A stretch of DNA of 64,000 nucleotides, taken from positions 992,001 to 1,056,000 of the forward strand of contig NZ_KI629782.1 in the NCBI RefSeq assembly GCF_000503775.1, written 5' to 3'. Origin of the DNA: Brevibacillus panacihumi W25 (GTDB lineage: Bacteria > Bacillota > Bacilli > Brevibacillales > Brevibacillaceae). Of this stretch, positions 8,631 through 17,622 are shown piece by piece. Position 1 is the first letter of the stretch, and each line of letters begins with the position of its first letter. The translations under genes were made by a program, and so were the position numbers. The notes beneath the pieces were generated by a model. The model ran no database searches. It saw only the letters and a program-made list of their open reading frames with translations, and was not told where the DNA came from.

Positions 8631-9908
8631 ATGAAGACCTTGGCACTTGTAAAAAAACCAAACCTTAGGCGGCTGCTTACCGCCAATTTTTTCAGCGGAA
8701 TTGGTGACTGGTTCAACAGTGTAGCTGTACTCAGCCTTTTGCTGGAAGTGACCGGGACGGCGATGGCAGTCGGCATTACTCTTGCCTTGCGCACCCTGCC
8801 TCACCTAATCTTCGGTCCGCTCGGCGGCATCCTGGCAGACCGCTTCAACCGCAAGACGGTGATGATTGTCTGTGATCTGGCTCGCGCTGTCATCGCCCTC
8901 TCCTTTCTCCTGATTTCCTCCGCGAGCGATGTCTGGATCGTCTATGCTGCCACTTTTTTGCTCGTCATGTTTTCCAGTCTCTACAACCCCTCCAGGCTGT
9001 CGATTCTGCCGCAAATCGTCAGCCGCGAGGAATTGGCAGCTGCCAATGCGCTGGACCAGACCATCTACGGGACTGTCATGGCGGTCGGCTCCTTGATCGG
9101 CGGGGTTTTCGTGGCGATGTGGGGTAACGAAGTAGCCTTTGTTTTCAATTCTTTTTCTTTTCTCTTCTCGGGTTGGGTGCTGATGCGGCTGACCGTTCCC
9201 AACCAGACGGAGCAGGAAGAAAAAGCTGCTCCTGTCGCGGATCAGGAGGCAGGCAAAGGGGCGATTTCTTATCGCGAGCTGCTTCACATGATCATGCGCA
9301 CGCCGATCGTGCTCGCCATTTTGCTCATGACCGCGATGTGGCCCATTGGCGGCGGATTTTTCAACGTGCTGATCAGCGTCTATGCCTACCAGGTCTTCGA
9401 TGCCGGAAAATGGGGAATCGGGCTTTTGTACGGCGCGATTGGCGCGGGCTTTATCGTCGGGGGATTGATCGCGGAGTTTTTTCATAAAAGACCCTATGAG
9501 GTGGCAGCTCTCAGCTTTGCCATTGAGGGGCTGGCTTTTTTGCTTACCAGCTTTTCTCCCACGCTGTACGTTACCGCGCTTTTTTACGCCCTGTCCACGG
9601 TCGCAGGCGGGATGGGGAACGCTTGTCTGCGCACGTTGCTGATGAAGCATGTCCACGCCAGGAACCTCGGCCGCGTATTCGCTTTAGATGAAACATTCTC
9701 CAACGTACTGCTCGGGCTTTCCATGCTCGCAGGAGGATGGATTCTCGCCTTCGCAGAACCACGCATCGTAGGTTTTGCAGCCGGCGCCTTCGTAACCATC
9801 ACGTCCCTGATTCTGGGCCGCGCCATCTGGGTGGAGGGGCAAACATTCAAAAAGAAAACCACGCGCTGCGAAGCCACAGGCGTGGTCGAATCTTCTCATG
9901 TAGATTAG
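8631..9908 (+). CDS. MFS exporter of the EntS/MFS_3 type
   Basis: This 425-residue membrane protein has about 12 hydrophobic segments and the MFS motif GGILADRFNRKTVM after helix 2. It resembles the EntS / macrolide-efflux-like subfamily, which exports siderophores or drugs; the substrate cannot be read from sequence. The N-terminal FSGIGDWFNSVAV is typical of this group. It runs against its neighbours: its last codons overlap the gerM stop by 4 bp tail to tail, and it splits the gerM-rph order found in Bacillus. An own promoter with a palindromic operator points to an independently regulated, probably inserted gene. Confidence 0.85.
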   Translation: MKTLALVKKPNLRRLLTANFFSGIGDWFNSVAVLSLLLEVTGTAMAVGITLALRTLPHLIFGPLGGILADRFNRKTVMIVCDLARAVIALSFLLISSASDVWIVYAATFLLVMFSSLYNPSRLSILPQIVSREELAAANALDQTIYGTVMAVGSLIGGVFVAMWGNEVAFVFNSFSFLFSGWVLMRLTVPNQTEQEEKAAPVADQEAGKGAISYRELLHMIMRTPIVLAILLMTAMWPIGGGFFNVLISVYAYQVFDAGKWGIGLLYGAIGAGFIVGGLIAEFFHKRPYEVAALSFAIEGLAFLLTSFSPTLYVTALFYALSTVAGGMGNACLRTLLMKHVHARNLGRVFALDETFSNVLLGLSMLAGGWILAFAEPRIVGFAAGAFVTITSLILGRAIWVEGQTFKKKTTRCEATGVVESSHVD

Positions 9909-10966
9909 AAGCTCATCGAATTGACATGGACGGGACGCGCAACCGGCTTGGAAAAATCATGGACATCACTGGTGAGCGGCTTGCCCTCGACCAGCAGTTG
10001 CACCTGCTTGGCACCTGTGCTCTCTGTCAGCGACAGAACGAGCGACTCCAGGGCATCGGGACTGGCGTCCTTGCCGTCGTCATACTTCAGGATGTCGCCG
10101 CTGAGGTTGACAGTGACCAGATCCTTCTCCTGTTTGACGTCCAGCACTTTGGTAGTGCGCAACAACGAGCTGAAAAGCTGAGAATCCTGCTTCGGCCCCT
10201 TGATCAGCTCCTCTACCGTTGCTTTCGCTACATTTTGTGTGGTCGGGATCAAACGGGTGACAGGGACGAAATACGTCCGGGCATCATCCAGCTGCCCCTG
10301 GAAGTAGACTGTGACGGAAGTGGTGTTTCCGGGGACTGCTCCTTCCGCCAATTCCAGATTCACGCCGAGCTGACGGTCAAGTTGGGTGATGGGCGTGCTT
10401 GCGGCTGGCATCTCCTTGAGCGGTGTGCCATTGATCCAGATCTGGACGGTCTTCACATTGCCGAATTCCGTCAAGGCGCGGGTGACCGCATTCAGGATGC
10501 GCTTCTCATCCTTTTCCTCATAAGTTTTGAACTCCTTGGAAAAATCGACCGTGGCGACGCCATCCTTGATGAGAAGCCCTTTGACCTGCGTTCCCTCTGG
10601 CAAGATCGCAGAAAAGCCGCTGTTGAGCATGCTTTCGACGGGACCGCCTTTGACCATGTAGCTCAAAACCTGTTTTGCAGGTCCCTCCACTTTGGGCAGC
10701 GAGAGGGAAACAGGGACGACATACCCATTGGCGTCAGCCAGATAAACGGTTCGCTCCCACGTTTCCTGTACACCCTCCGGCCCTTGGACTGCCAGCGAAT
10801 CGTCGGCATCCGTCGCAGCACCAGGCAATTCTACCGTCACCTCCGACAACGGAGGTGCATCGATGCTGCTCACTTCCTTCTCCGGGCCAAAGAGACCGCA
10901 GCCCGAAAGCAGGATTGCACTTACTCCCAGCACGGCCGTCATTTTGCCCATGCGTTGTATCTTCAT
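9905..10966 (-). CDS. gerM: spore germination lipoprotein GerM
   Basis: A 353-residue lipoprotein: a signal peptide ends in the lipobox LLSGC (Cys about residue 23), followed by two GerMN domains (about 80-180 and 225-335). In B. subtilis GerM is needed for sporulation and germination and helps the SpoIIIA-SpoIIQ channel complex assemble. The ATG at 10966 has GGAGGAGG 9-12 nt upstream; a GTG 36 nt earlier would put extra residues before the signal peptide. It follows racE in the same direction, as in Bacillus. Confidence 0.93.
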   Translation of the reverse strand: MKIQRMGKMTAVLGVSAILLSGCGLFGPEKEVSSIDAPPLSEVTVELPGAATDADDSLAVQGPEGVQETWERTVYLADANGYVVPVSLSLPKVEGPAKQVLSYMVKGGPVESMLNSGFSAILPEGTQVKGLLIKDGVATVDFSKEFKTYEEKDEKRILNAVTRALTEFGNVKTVQIWINGTPLKEMPAASTPITQLDRQLGVNLELAEGAVPGNTTSVTVYFQGQLDDARTYFVPVTRLIPTTQNVAKATVEELIKGPKQDSQLFSSLLRTTKVLDVKQEKDLVTVNLSGDILKYDDGKDASPDALESLVLSLTESTGAKQVQLLVEGKPLTSDVHDFSKPVARPVHVNSMSF

Positions 10967-11070
10967 CTCATCCAGCCTCCTCCAGACACTTTGTACTACC
11001 ATGTATACGAGCAGGGCTTGGGTTTATGCGTAGAATGTCGTACAAAGTCGCGGCTGGAGATAACGCTGTT

Positions 11071-11895
11071 TTAGGGTTGAAAGCTGCCGGCAAGCGAGTG
11101 ATGCTCGACCGTCACGGGACGATCCAGCCACTCTTCGGCGATCAAACGAAACATCTCGGCATCCCCGCTGGTGACAAAAACAGGCTCGGGCATGCGCTCT
11201 CCCGATTGATCCCCAGTCTTGGCCCTGGCGGGGAAAATTTGCTCCGCCAGCTCGCGGGCCGTCTCCTCTGCGGAGTTGATCAAACGGACCTTGTTGCCCA
11301 TGACCTCCTGAATGAGCGGTGCGAGCAGCGGGTAATGCGTACATCCCAATATCAAGGTATCCAGCTCTTCTGCAAGCAGCGGCTGCAGCGTTTCTTTTAC
11401 GATTCGGTACGCTTCCTCGGTCTGTGCCAGATGATTTTCCACCAAAGGAACAAATCCCGGGCACGCCAAACCGCGGACGTACAGCTCCGGTTGGATCCGC
11501 AGCAACGCCCGTTCATAAGCCTGGGTACGGATCGTCGTCTCCGTCCCGATCACGCCAATCCTTCCTGTCTTGGACTCTCTTACCGCCGCTCTGGCTCCCG
11601 GCTCAATCACCCCGATCACCGGATGCGGCAGATAAGCCTGAGCCTCCTCGAGCACTACGGCTGTAGCAGTATTGCAGGCAATGACGAGTGCCTTCAAGGG
11701 TGTCCGTGCGACGTAATCAATCATTTGAAAGCTGCAGGCACGAATTTCCTCCGGCGTTTTGGAACCGTAGGGGCAACGCGCATTGTCCCCCACGTACAGG
11801 ATCTTCTCATGCGGCAGTTGGCGAAGCACTTCCTTGGCTACTGTAAGTCCGCCTACTCCTGAATCAATAATGGCAATTACTTGATCTCTATGCAT
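11071..11895 (-). CDS. racE: glutamate racemase
   Basis: The 274-residue protein makes D-glutamate for peptidoglycan. The two catalytic cysteines are visible: Cys74 in IACNTAT and Cys185 in LGCTHYP. The N-terminal IIDSGVGGLTV and GDNARCPYG are also family hallmarks. Length is standard for RacE/MurI. It heads the racE-gerM pair, with 104 bp between them. The name murI would be equally valid. Confidence 0.96.
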   Translation of the reverse strand: MHRDQVIAIIDSGVGGLTVAKEVLRQLPHEKILYVGDNARCPYGSKTPEEIRACSFQMIDYVARTPLKALVIACNTATAVVLEEAQAYLPHPVIGVIEPGARAAVRESKTGRIGVIGTETTIRTQAYERALLRIQPELYVRGLACPGFVPLVENHLAQTEEAYRIVKETLQPLLAEELDTLILGCTHYPLLAPLIQEVMGNKVRLINSAEETARELAEQIFPARAKTGDQSGERMPEPVFVTSGDAEMFRLIAEEWLDRPVTVEHHSLAGSFQP

Positions 11896-12061
11896 GCTGT
11901 GTCTCCCCTGTTGTCGTGAATAATGAACAGCATACCACTTCCTGCCTTTGTGCTACTACCATATGCGGGCTTGAAATTTCTTGCACTCCGCGAATGCCGC
12001 ACCTTCTCTGGGCAAATGTCATACCTTGAAGGTGAGATGTGCATCTGCAGGAGGGATCAGA

Positions 12062-13144
12062 GTGGAAGATCAAACGAGGCAACTGCTGGACTGGAGCCAG
12101 TGGGGGCGGCAGTGGATCGAACAACTGCGCAAGAACAAGCCGCTCAACCGTGAGTTGGAGCGTCATCTCCACAAATTCGACGAGTCTTTCACGAATATCG
12201 GAAAAAAGGCTTCGCGATTAGGTCAGACAATCGATATCAACGAATTGCCAATTTTGGTCTCACAGGCACATAAAATTCAGGAGCAATTTCATCAGTTTTT
12301 ACGTCTTGTCCATCAACAGGAGCCTGACGGAGACGCGCACGTCAATGGTGCATTCGATCAAGCGGCCAACCGCCCTGCCATGCAACCAGCCGACTATGTG
12401 CAGCAACGCCCTGTCTTGGAGTCTGTCCAGGACACATCGCCACCACCGGTCTTCGAACCCGTCCGGGAGACTCGGCCACAGCCAAGCCCATCGCGGGAGC
12501 GTGTCCCAGTAGCTCGTCCTGTCCCTTTGGGTGGCCACACGCTACCACCGCTGCCCTATGCGTATGATGCGCTGGAACCGCATATCGACGAGGAGACCAT
12601 GCGGATTCATCACGAAAAACTGCACCGGAAGTACGTAGACGATCTGAACAAGGCCGAACTCAAATTGGCGGAGGCCCGCGCCAATCAAGATTTCGATCTG
12701 GTTCGGCATTGGGAGCGGGAATTGGCATTCAACGGAGCAGGCCATTACCTGCACACGTTATTCTGGTCTACGATGAGTCCCCAGGGCGGAGGCGAACCGT
12801 CAGGAGACTTGGCGCAAGCCATCGATCGTTATTTCGGCTCCTTCCCTGCCTTTCAGGCGCATTTTACCCATGCGGCCGAAAAGGTGGAAGGACCCGGCTG
12901 GGCGATTCTCGTCTGGTCTCCCCGCTCCTTGCGCTTGGAAATTTTGACGGCGGAAAAACACCAAAACCTGTCACAATGGGACGTCATCCCGCTCTTGCCG
13001 CTCGATGTCTGGGAACACTCCTATTTTCTTACGTATAAAGAGAAGCGGCCCGACTATGTGAAGGCGTGGTGGAATCTGGTCAATTGGCCTTATGTGGAAG
13101 AGCGTTTTGGGCAAGCGAGAAAACTTCGATGGCAGCCCTATTAA
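12062..13144 (+). CDS. Fe/Mn superoxide dismutase family protein with long N-terminal extension (SodF-like)
   Basis: 360 residues. The last ~200 form an Fe/Mn SOD: HTLPPLPYAYDALEPHI, the first metal histidine in the HHEKLHRKYV segment, a second in GHYLHTLFW, and the Asp/His ligands in LDVWEHSYFLTYKEKRPDY. Canonical SodA is ~200 residues. The extra ~155 N-terminal residues are charged, partly helical (about 1-80) and then Pro-rich, recalling the extended SodF of B. subtilis. No signal peptide was seen. GTG at 12062 with AGGAGG 7 nt upstream is clearly the start. It is transcribed divergently from racE. Metal preference cannot be told by eye. Confidence 0.85.
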   Translation: MEDQTRQLLDWSQWGRQWIEQLRKNKPLNRELERHLHKFDESFTNIGKKASRLGQTIDINELPILVSQAHKIQEQFHQFLRLVHQQEPDGDAHVNGAFDQAANRPAMQPADYVQQRPVLESVQDTSPPPVFEPVRETRPQPSPSRERVPVARPVPLGGHTLPPLPYAYDALEPHIDEETMRIHHEKLHRKYVDDLNKAELKLAEARANQDFDLVRHWERELAFNGAGHYLHTLFWSTMSPQGGGEPSGDLAQAIDRYFGSFPAFQAHFTHAAEKVEGPGWAILVWSPRSLRLEILTAEKHQNLSQWDVIPLLPLDVWEHSYFLTYKEKRPDYVKAWWNLVNWPYVEERFGQARKLRWQPY

Positions 13145-13316
13145 GAAATCGAGCCGATCCCGAACCCCTTCAACGCCCTGCTGCAGATGGGCATGGAGGG
13201 GTTTGTTCACTTTGTGCTGGCTAAGAAAGATCATTGGCAATGTTGTGCTTTTGCTGTACAGTCAAGATGGCAGTTTTCATTGTCACGCCCATTCTCGCAA
13301 GGATGTGTCTGAATCC

Positions 13317-13700
13317 ATGAAGAAAAGAATTCCCTACTGGCTTGTCATCACACTACTTTCCTGCGTGGCCGTCGGGTATGCAGCCCCCACCCACATCGTT
13401 CTTCGTGTGATCAATCAAAGCTTTTTGCTTGGTCTATTCCTCCTCATCGCAGGTGGTTTCACAATCGTCATGCGATCTGGTTTCCTTACCGTGTTCACCA
13501 AGGGATTTCGCGAGCTAAAGCAAATATTCTTTCGCAAGCCGCGCATTCTCCAGGATGACCTGTTCCAAATGGAAGATCCGTCTTTCCAACGCAAAAAGGA
13601 GATGTTCATCCGAAGAGGAACATCCCTTTTGATCGAAGCGGGCCTCATGCTGACCCTATTTTCCATCGGTCTTACGCTTCTTTATTATGGACAGGCCTGA
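13317..13700 (+). CDS. DUF3899-like small membrane protein
   Basis: 127 residues with three hydrophobic segments (about 7-24, 33-52 and 103-122) and a basic, charged loop between the second and third. The layout resembles DUF3899 proteins of Bacillus, whose function is unknown. The ATG at 13317 has a GGAT site rather far upstream (~13 nt); an in-frame GTG at 13305 is too close to it. The 172-bp gap before it shows no recognisable feature. Confidence 0.6.
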   Translation: MKKRIPYWLVITLLSCVAVGYAAPTHIVLRVINQSFLLGLFLLIAGGFTIVMRSGFLTVFTKGFRELKQIFFRKPRILQDDLFQMEDPSFQRKKEMFIRRGTSLLIEAGLMLTLFSIGLTLLYYGQA

Positions 13701-13733
13701 CATGCATTTGTCCGCTTGAAAAGCACCCCGCAC

Positions 13734-14684
13734 TTACATGTCCAGCAAATGACACGCTACCCAATGATCCGGCTTCGCTTGTTTCCACATCGGCTCTGCC
13801 TCAGCACATCGCGGAACAGCCAATGGGCAGCGAGTGCGAAAGCCGCAGCCGCTCGGTTTGTTTGCAGGGCTGGGCAAATCGCCCTGCAGGACAATCCGCT
13901 CACGCTTGATGGTCGGATCCGGCACTGGCACCGAGGAGAGCAACGCTCGAGTATACGGATGCAGCGGTTCTGCGTACAATTCGCCGCTCGGAGCCATCTC
14001 CACCATTTTCCCCAGGTACATCACGCCGATCCGGTTGGAAATATGCTTGACCATCGACAAATCATGGGCGATAAACAGGTAGGTCAAACCACGTTCCTGC
14101 TGCAAATCCTCCAGCAGATTGACCACCTGCGCCTGGATCGACACGTCCAACGCGGAAATTGGCTCGTCGGCAATAATAAACTCGGGCTCTACAGCCAAAG
14201 CTCGTGCGATGCCGATCCGCTGGCGCTGTCCTCCGCTGAATTCATGCGGGTAACGCTGGGCATGATCCTTATGCAGCCCTACCAGTTCGAGCAGCTCCGC
14301 GACACGCTCACGTCTCTTCCCACGGCCCAATCCGTGGATATCCAACCCTTCTGCTACGATATCTTCAACCGTCATCCGCGGATTGAGGCTCGCCTGCGGG
14401 GCCTGAAAGATCATCTGGACATCACGATTGAACTGATTGACCTCTTTCCCCCGCAATTGATGCACGTTTTTCCCCTTGTACAACACTTCCCCGTCCGTAT
14501 TTTCGTATAGCCGGATCAGGGTGCGGCCCAGCGTGGATTTGCCGCAGCCGCTCTCGCCGACCAGTCCCAGCGTCTCTCCCTTGCGGATGGAAAAGGAGAC
14601 GCCGTCCACCGCTTTTAAAACAAAATCAGAGGACATGGAAAAATGCTTCTTCAAATCCCGGACTTCCAGCAATACATCACTCAT
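13734..14684 (-). CDS. oppF: oligopeptide ABC transporter ATP-binding protein OppF
   Basis: A 316-residue ABC ATPase with Walker [11 protein letters not shown]-loop, signature [15 protein letters not shown], Walker [13 protein letters not shown] and a switch histidine in FIAHDLSMV. The C-terminal Cys-containing oligopeptide/dipeptide domain ([15 protein letters not shown]) marks it as the F subunit. It works with OppD to power peptide uptake. ATG overlaps the oppD stop (ATGA), showing translational coupling. It is the last gene of the operon. Confidence 0.93.
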   Translation of the reverse strand: MSDVLLEVRDLKKHFSMSSDFVLKAVDGVSFSIRKGETLGLVGESGCGKSTLGRTLIRLYENTDGEVLYKGKNVHQLRGKEVNQFNRDVQMIFQAPQASLNPRMTVEDIVAEGLDIHGLGRGKRRERVAELLELVGLHKDHAQRYPHEFSGGQRQRIGIARALAVEPEFIIADEPISALDVSIQAQVVNLLEDLQQERGLTYLFIAHDLSMVKHISNRIGVMYLGKMVEMAPSGELYAEPLHPYTRALLSSVPVPDPTIKRERIVLQGDLPSPANKPSGCGFRTRCPLAVPRCAEAEPMWKQAKPDHWVACHLLDM

Positions 14685-15703
14685 GAATCCTGCCTCCCTG
14701 CTGCAACCAATTCATCGATGCGCGGCGCTCGCTCGTCATGCAGCCAGCATACGGCTTCATGTCCCTCGCCAAACGTTGTGGTAGGCGGCATCTGCTGCTT
14801 GCATATCTCCATCGCAAAATCGCATCGAGCGGCAAAGGCGCAACCGGCAGGCGGGTTGAACAGATCTGGCGGCGCTCCCTCGATCGGAACCAATCGCTGC
14901 TTTTCACTCTCATCAAGTCGCGGCAGTGAGCGCATCAAGCCCCACGTGTACGGGTGACGCGGATTGGCGAACACCTCTTCAACCGTCCCCGTCTCTACAA
15001 CCATCCCTGCATACATGACGACCATGCGGTGCGCAATTTCTGCCACGACGCCGAGATCATGCGTGATGATGACGACCGCCAGCTCTTGCTCCTCCTGCAA
15101 TTGTTTCAGCAGATCGAGAATCTGAGCCTGAATGGTTACGTCCAATGCGGTCGTCGGCTCATCCGCGATGACAAGTTTCGGGTTGCAAGCCAAGGCGATG
15201 GCAATGACGACGCGCTGTCTCATCCCGCCGCTAAACTGGTGCGGATACTGATCGACGCGTTGCTCCGGGTCGGGAATCCCGACAAGGCGAAGCATCTCAA
15301 TCGCGCGTTTTTTCGCTTCCTCACGCGATACCTTCTGGCTGCGAACAAAGCCCTCTACGATTTGAGCTCCAACTTTCATCGTCGGGTTCAGAGCGGTCAT
15401 CGGATCCTGGAACACCATCCCGATCTGTGTACCGCGAATCCCCAGCAATTCTTTCTTGGGAAGCTTGCTGATCTCGGTCCCTTCGAATACGACCTTGCCA
15501 TCGACGATGCGGCCAGGAGGATTGGGAATCAGCCCCATGATGGCCTGGGCTGTCACACTTTTGCCGCAGCCGCTCTCCCCGACAATCGCGACGGTCTCTC
15601 CCTTTTCGACGTGGAAGGTAACGCCGCGAACCGCTTGTACTTCACCGCCATAGGTTTTGAAGTTCACTTTTAAATTTTCAATCGAAAGCAAATGCTCTTT
15701 CAT
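14681..15703 (-). CDS. oppD: oligopeptide ABC transporter ATP-binding protein OppD
   Basis: 340 residues: Walker [10 protein letters not shown], signature [15 protein letters not shown], Walker [23 protein letters not shown], and the C-terminal oligopeptide domain ([11 protein letters not shown]). The ATG at 15703 is preceded by GGAGG at 8 nt; longer in-frame starts run into oppC and have no ribosome site. It pairs with OppF as the ATPase heterodimer. Confidence 0.93.
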   Translation of the reverse strand: MKEHLLSIENLKVNFKTYGGEVQAVRGVTFHVEKGETVAIVGESGCGKSVTAQAIMGLIPNPPGRIVDGKVVFEGTEISKLPKKELLGIRGTQIGMVFQDPMTALNPTMKVGAQIVEGFVRSQKVSREEAKKRAIEMLRLVGIPDPEQRVDQYPHQFSGGMRQRVVIAIALACNPKLVIADEPTTALDVTIQAQILDLLKQLQEEQELAVVIITHDLGVVAEIAHRMVVMYAGMVVETGTVEEVFANPRHPYTWGLMRSLPRLDESEKQRLVPIEGAPPDLFNPPAGCAFAARCDFAMEICKQQMPPTTTFGEGHEAVCWLHDERAPRIDELVAAGRQDS

Positions 15704-15725
15704 CTTCTCTTCCTCCCTCCACTCT

Positions 15726-16670
15726 CTAATCGCGCAGACGCGGGTCAAGGGCGTCCTGCAAGCCGTCGCCAAACACGTTAAACGCAAACATCGTCAGCGA
15801 AATCATCAGCCCCGGGAAGAAGAGCCGCCACCAGTCACCGGTCAATATCACGCCCATCGCATCGTTGGTCATCGTCCCCCAGCTGGCTGCCGGCGCTTGA
15901 ACGCCCAGTCCCAAAAAGCTGAGGAAGGACTCCGCGAAAATCGCAGAGGGAATCGTAAACGTCAGATTGACGATAATCACGCCAAATGTGTTGGGAATCA
16001 GATGCTTGAGCAAAATGCGGGAAAACTTCGCTCCCAAAACCTGTGCGGCCATGATAAATTCCTGGTTTTTCAACTGCAGAATCTGTCCGCGCACCAGCCG
16101 CGCCATGCCCACCCAGCCTGTCGCAGACAGGGCGATGATGATCGTCAGGATCCCTGGCTCCATCACGACCATCAAAAGGATGACGACCAACAGATACGGC
16201 AGACCGTACAGGATTTCAATGACGCGCATGATCAGGTTGTCGATCCGATCCCCTTTTTTGCCTCGTCCTGCCATGTATCCGGCGATTCCGCCAACCGTCA
16301 CACCGATCACCAGGTCGATCAGGGCAGCTACCACTCCGATCGTCAAGGAAATTCGTGCACCGTACCACGTCCTGGCAAACATGTCACGCCCGAGCTCATC
16401 GGTACCGAACCAATGCTCCGCCGAAATTTCCTTGTTGCGGTCCAGCAGACTTTGATCCGAGTGGCTGTAGGGTACAAGCAAAGGCCCGATCAATGCCATT
16501 ACGACCAAAAAGAGGATGATGAACAACCCGAGCATAGCCAGTTTGTTTTTCACCAATTTTCGGATTACTTGCTGCCAATTGCTCAGACTTGGCCGCGTGA
16601 TCACCTGTGCTGCCTGATTATCCTTGGTCAACGGGCGGAACAGCGGGTCTATTCTTTGATCCATCTCCAT
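15726..16670 (-). CDS. oppC: oligopeptide ABC transporter permease OppC
   Basis: The 314-residue protein has an N-terminal OppC_N helix (about 42-65) and a five-helix BPD_transp_1 core with the EAA loop (about 220-240, AAQVLGAKFSRIL). The extracytoplasmic HWFGTDELGRDMFAR segment is typical of OppC/DppC. AGGAGGG overlaps the oppB stop and lies 8 nt before the ATG. Confidence 0.92.
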   Translation of the reverse strand: MEMDQRIDPLFRPLTKDNQAAQVITRPSLSNWQQVIRKLVKNKLAMLGLFIILFLVVMALIGPLLVPYSHSDQSLLDRNKEISAEHWFGTDELGRDMFARTWYGARISLTIGVVAALIDLVIGVTVGGIAGYMAGRGKKGDRIDNLIMRVIEILYGLPYLLVVILLMVVMEPGILTIIIALSATGWVGMARLVRGQILQLKNQEFIMAAQVLGAKFSRILLKHLIPNTFGVIIVNLTFTIPSAIFAESFLSFLGLGVQAPAASWGTMTNDAMGVILTGDWWRLFFPGLMISLTMFAFNVFGDGLQDALDPRLRD

Positions 16671-16673
16671 ACA

Positions 16674-17606
16674 TCATCCCTCCTTCTTGGTGAGCCTGAT
16701 TCGCGGATCAATCAGACTGTACGCGATATCGATCAAAAAGATCGTGACGATCAGAATCGCACTGTAAAAAATGGTTGTTCCCAGGATGACGGGATAATCC
16801 CGGTTAAAAATGCCATCTACAAAATACTTGCCAATACCCGGGATCGCAAAGATTTTTTCGACTACAAAGGTTCCCGTGATCAACGAAGCAATCAGCGGTC
16901 CCAAAAACGTGACGACAGGCAAAATGGCGTTGCGGATCCCGTGCTTGATCACAATCAGCACAGTCGGAATCCCTTTGGCCTCTGCCGTGCGGATATAGTT
17001 TTGATTCATTACTTCAATCATGCTCGCACGCATATAGCGGGTGATAATCGCGATCGGACCGAATGCCAGCGCGAGTGACGGCAGAACGGTATGCATCCAC
17101 GTCCCCCAGGTGGCGACAGGAAACAGCGGAAGCTTGATTGCCAGGTAGTTGATCAGAAGCGGCGCCAAAATAAAGCTCGGCACAGCAACACCAAGAACAG
17201 CCAGCGCCATGGCGATGTAATCCAGCGCTCTGTTGCGATTCAACGCCGCAATAATTCCGAATAGCACGCCGAAGATCAGTGCGACGACAATGGCTTGTCC
17301 GCCCAGCCAGGCCGAAGCGCTGAAACCGTCAGCGATCATATCATTCACATTGCGCGAATCCGACTTGATCGAAGGTCCTAAATCAAGAGACACCAGATTT
17401 TTCAGATACATGAAATACTGAACAGGCAATGGTTCGTCTAAGTGGTATTTCGCACGCAAATTGGCGAGGATCTGCTCGGGCAGTTGGTCCGATTCGGATG
17501 CGAACGGATTACCCGGGATGGCATGCATCAATGAAAAGGTAAGCGTCACAATGATCCACAGGGTCAGGAACATCATCAAAACACGCTTCAGCAGATAGTT
17601 GGACAT
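16674..17606 (-). CDS. oppB: oligopeptide ABC transporter permease OppB
   Basis: The 310-residue permease begins MSNYLLKRVLMM and has six hydrophobic segments. It carries the OppB/DppB features PGNPF near residue 31, the periplasmic YHLDEPLPVQYFMYL and the EAA loop NYIRTAEAKG. It forms the membrane channel with OppC. AAGGAGGGG precedes the ATG, and pepV ends 16 bp upstream. Confidence 0.92.
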   Translation of the reverse strand: MSNYLLKRVLMMFLTLWIIVTLTFSLMHAIPGNPFASESDQLPEQILANLRAKYHLDEPLPVQYFMYLKNLVSLDLGPSIKSDSRNVNDMIADGFSASAWLGGQAIVVALIFGVLFGIIAALNRNRALDYIAMALAVLGVAVPSFILAPLLINYLAIKLPLFPVATWGTWMHTVLPSLALAFGPIAIITRYMRASMIEVMNQNYIRTAEAKGIPTVLIVIKHGIRNAILPVVTFLGPLIASLITGTFVVEKIFAIPGIGKYFVDGIFNRDYPVILGTTIFYSAILIVTIFLIDIAYSLIDPRIRLTKKEG

Positions 17607-17622
17607 GGTGACCCCTCCTTGT

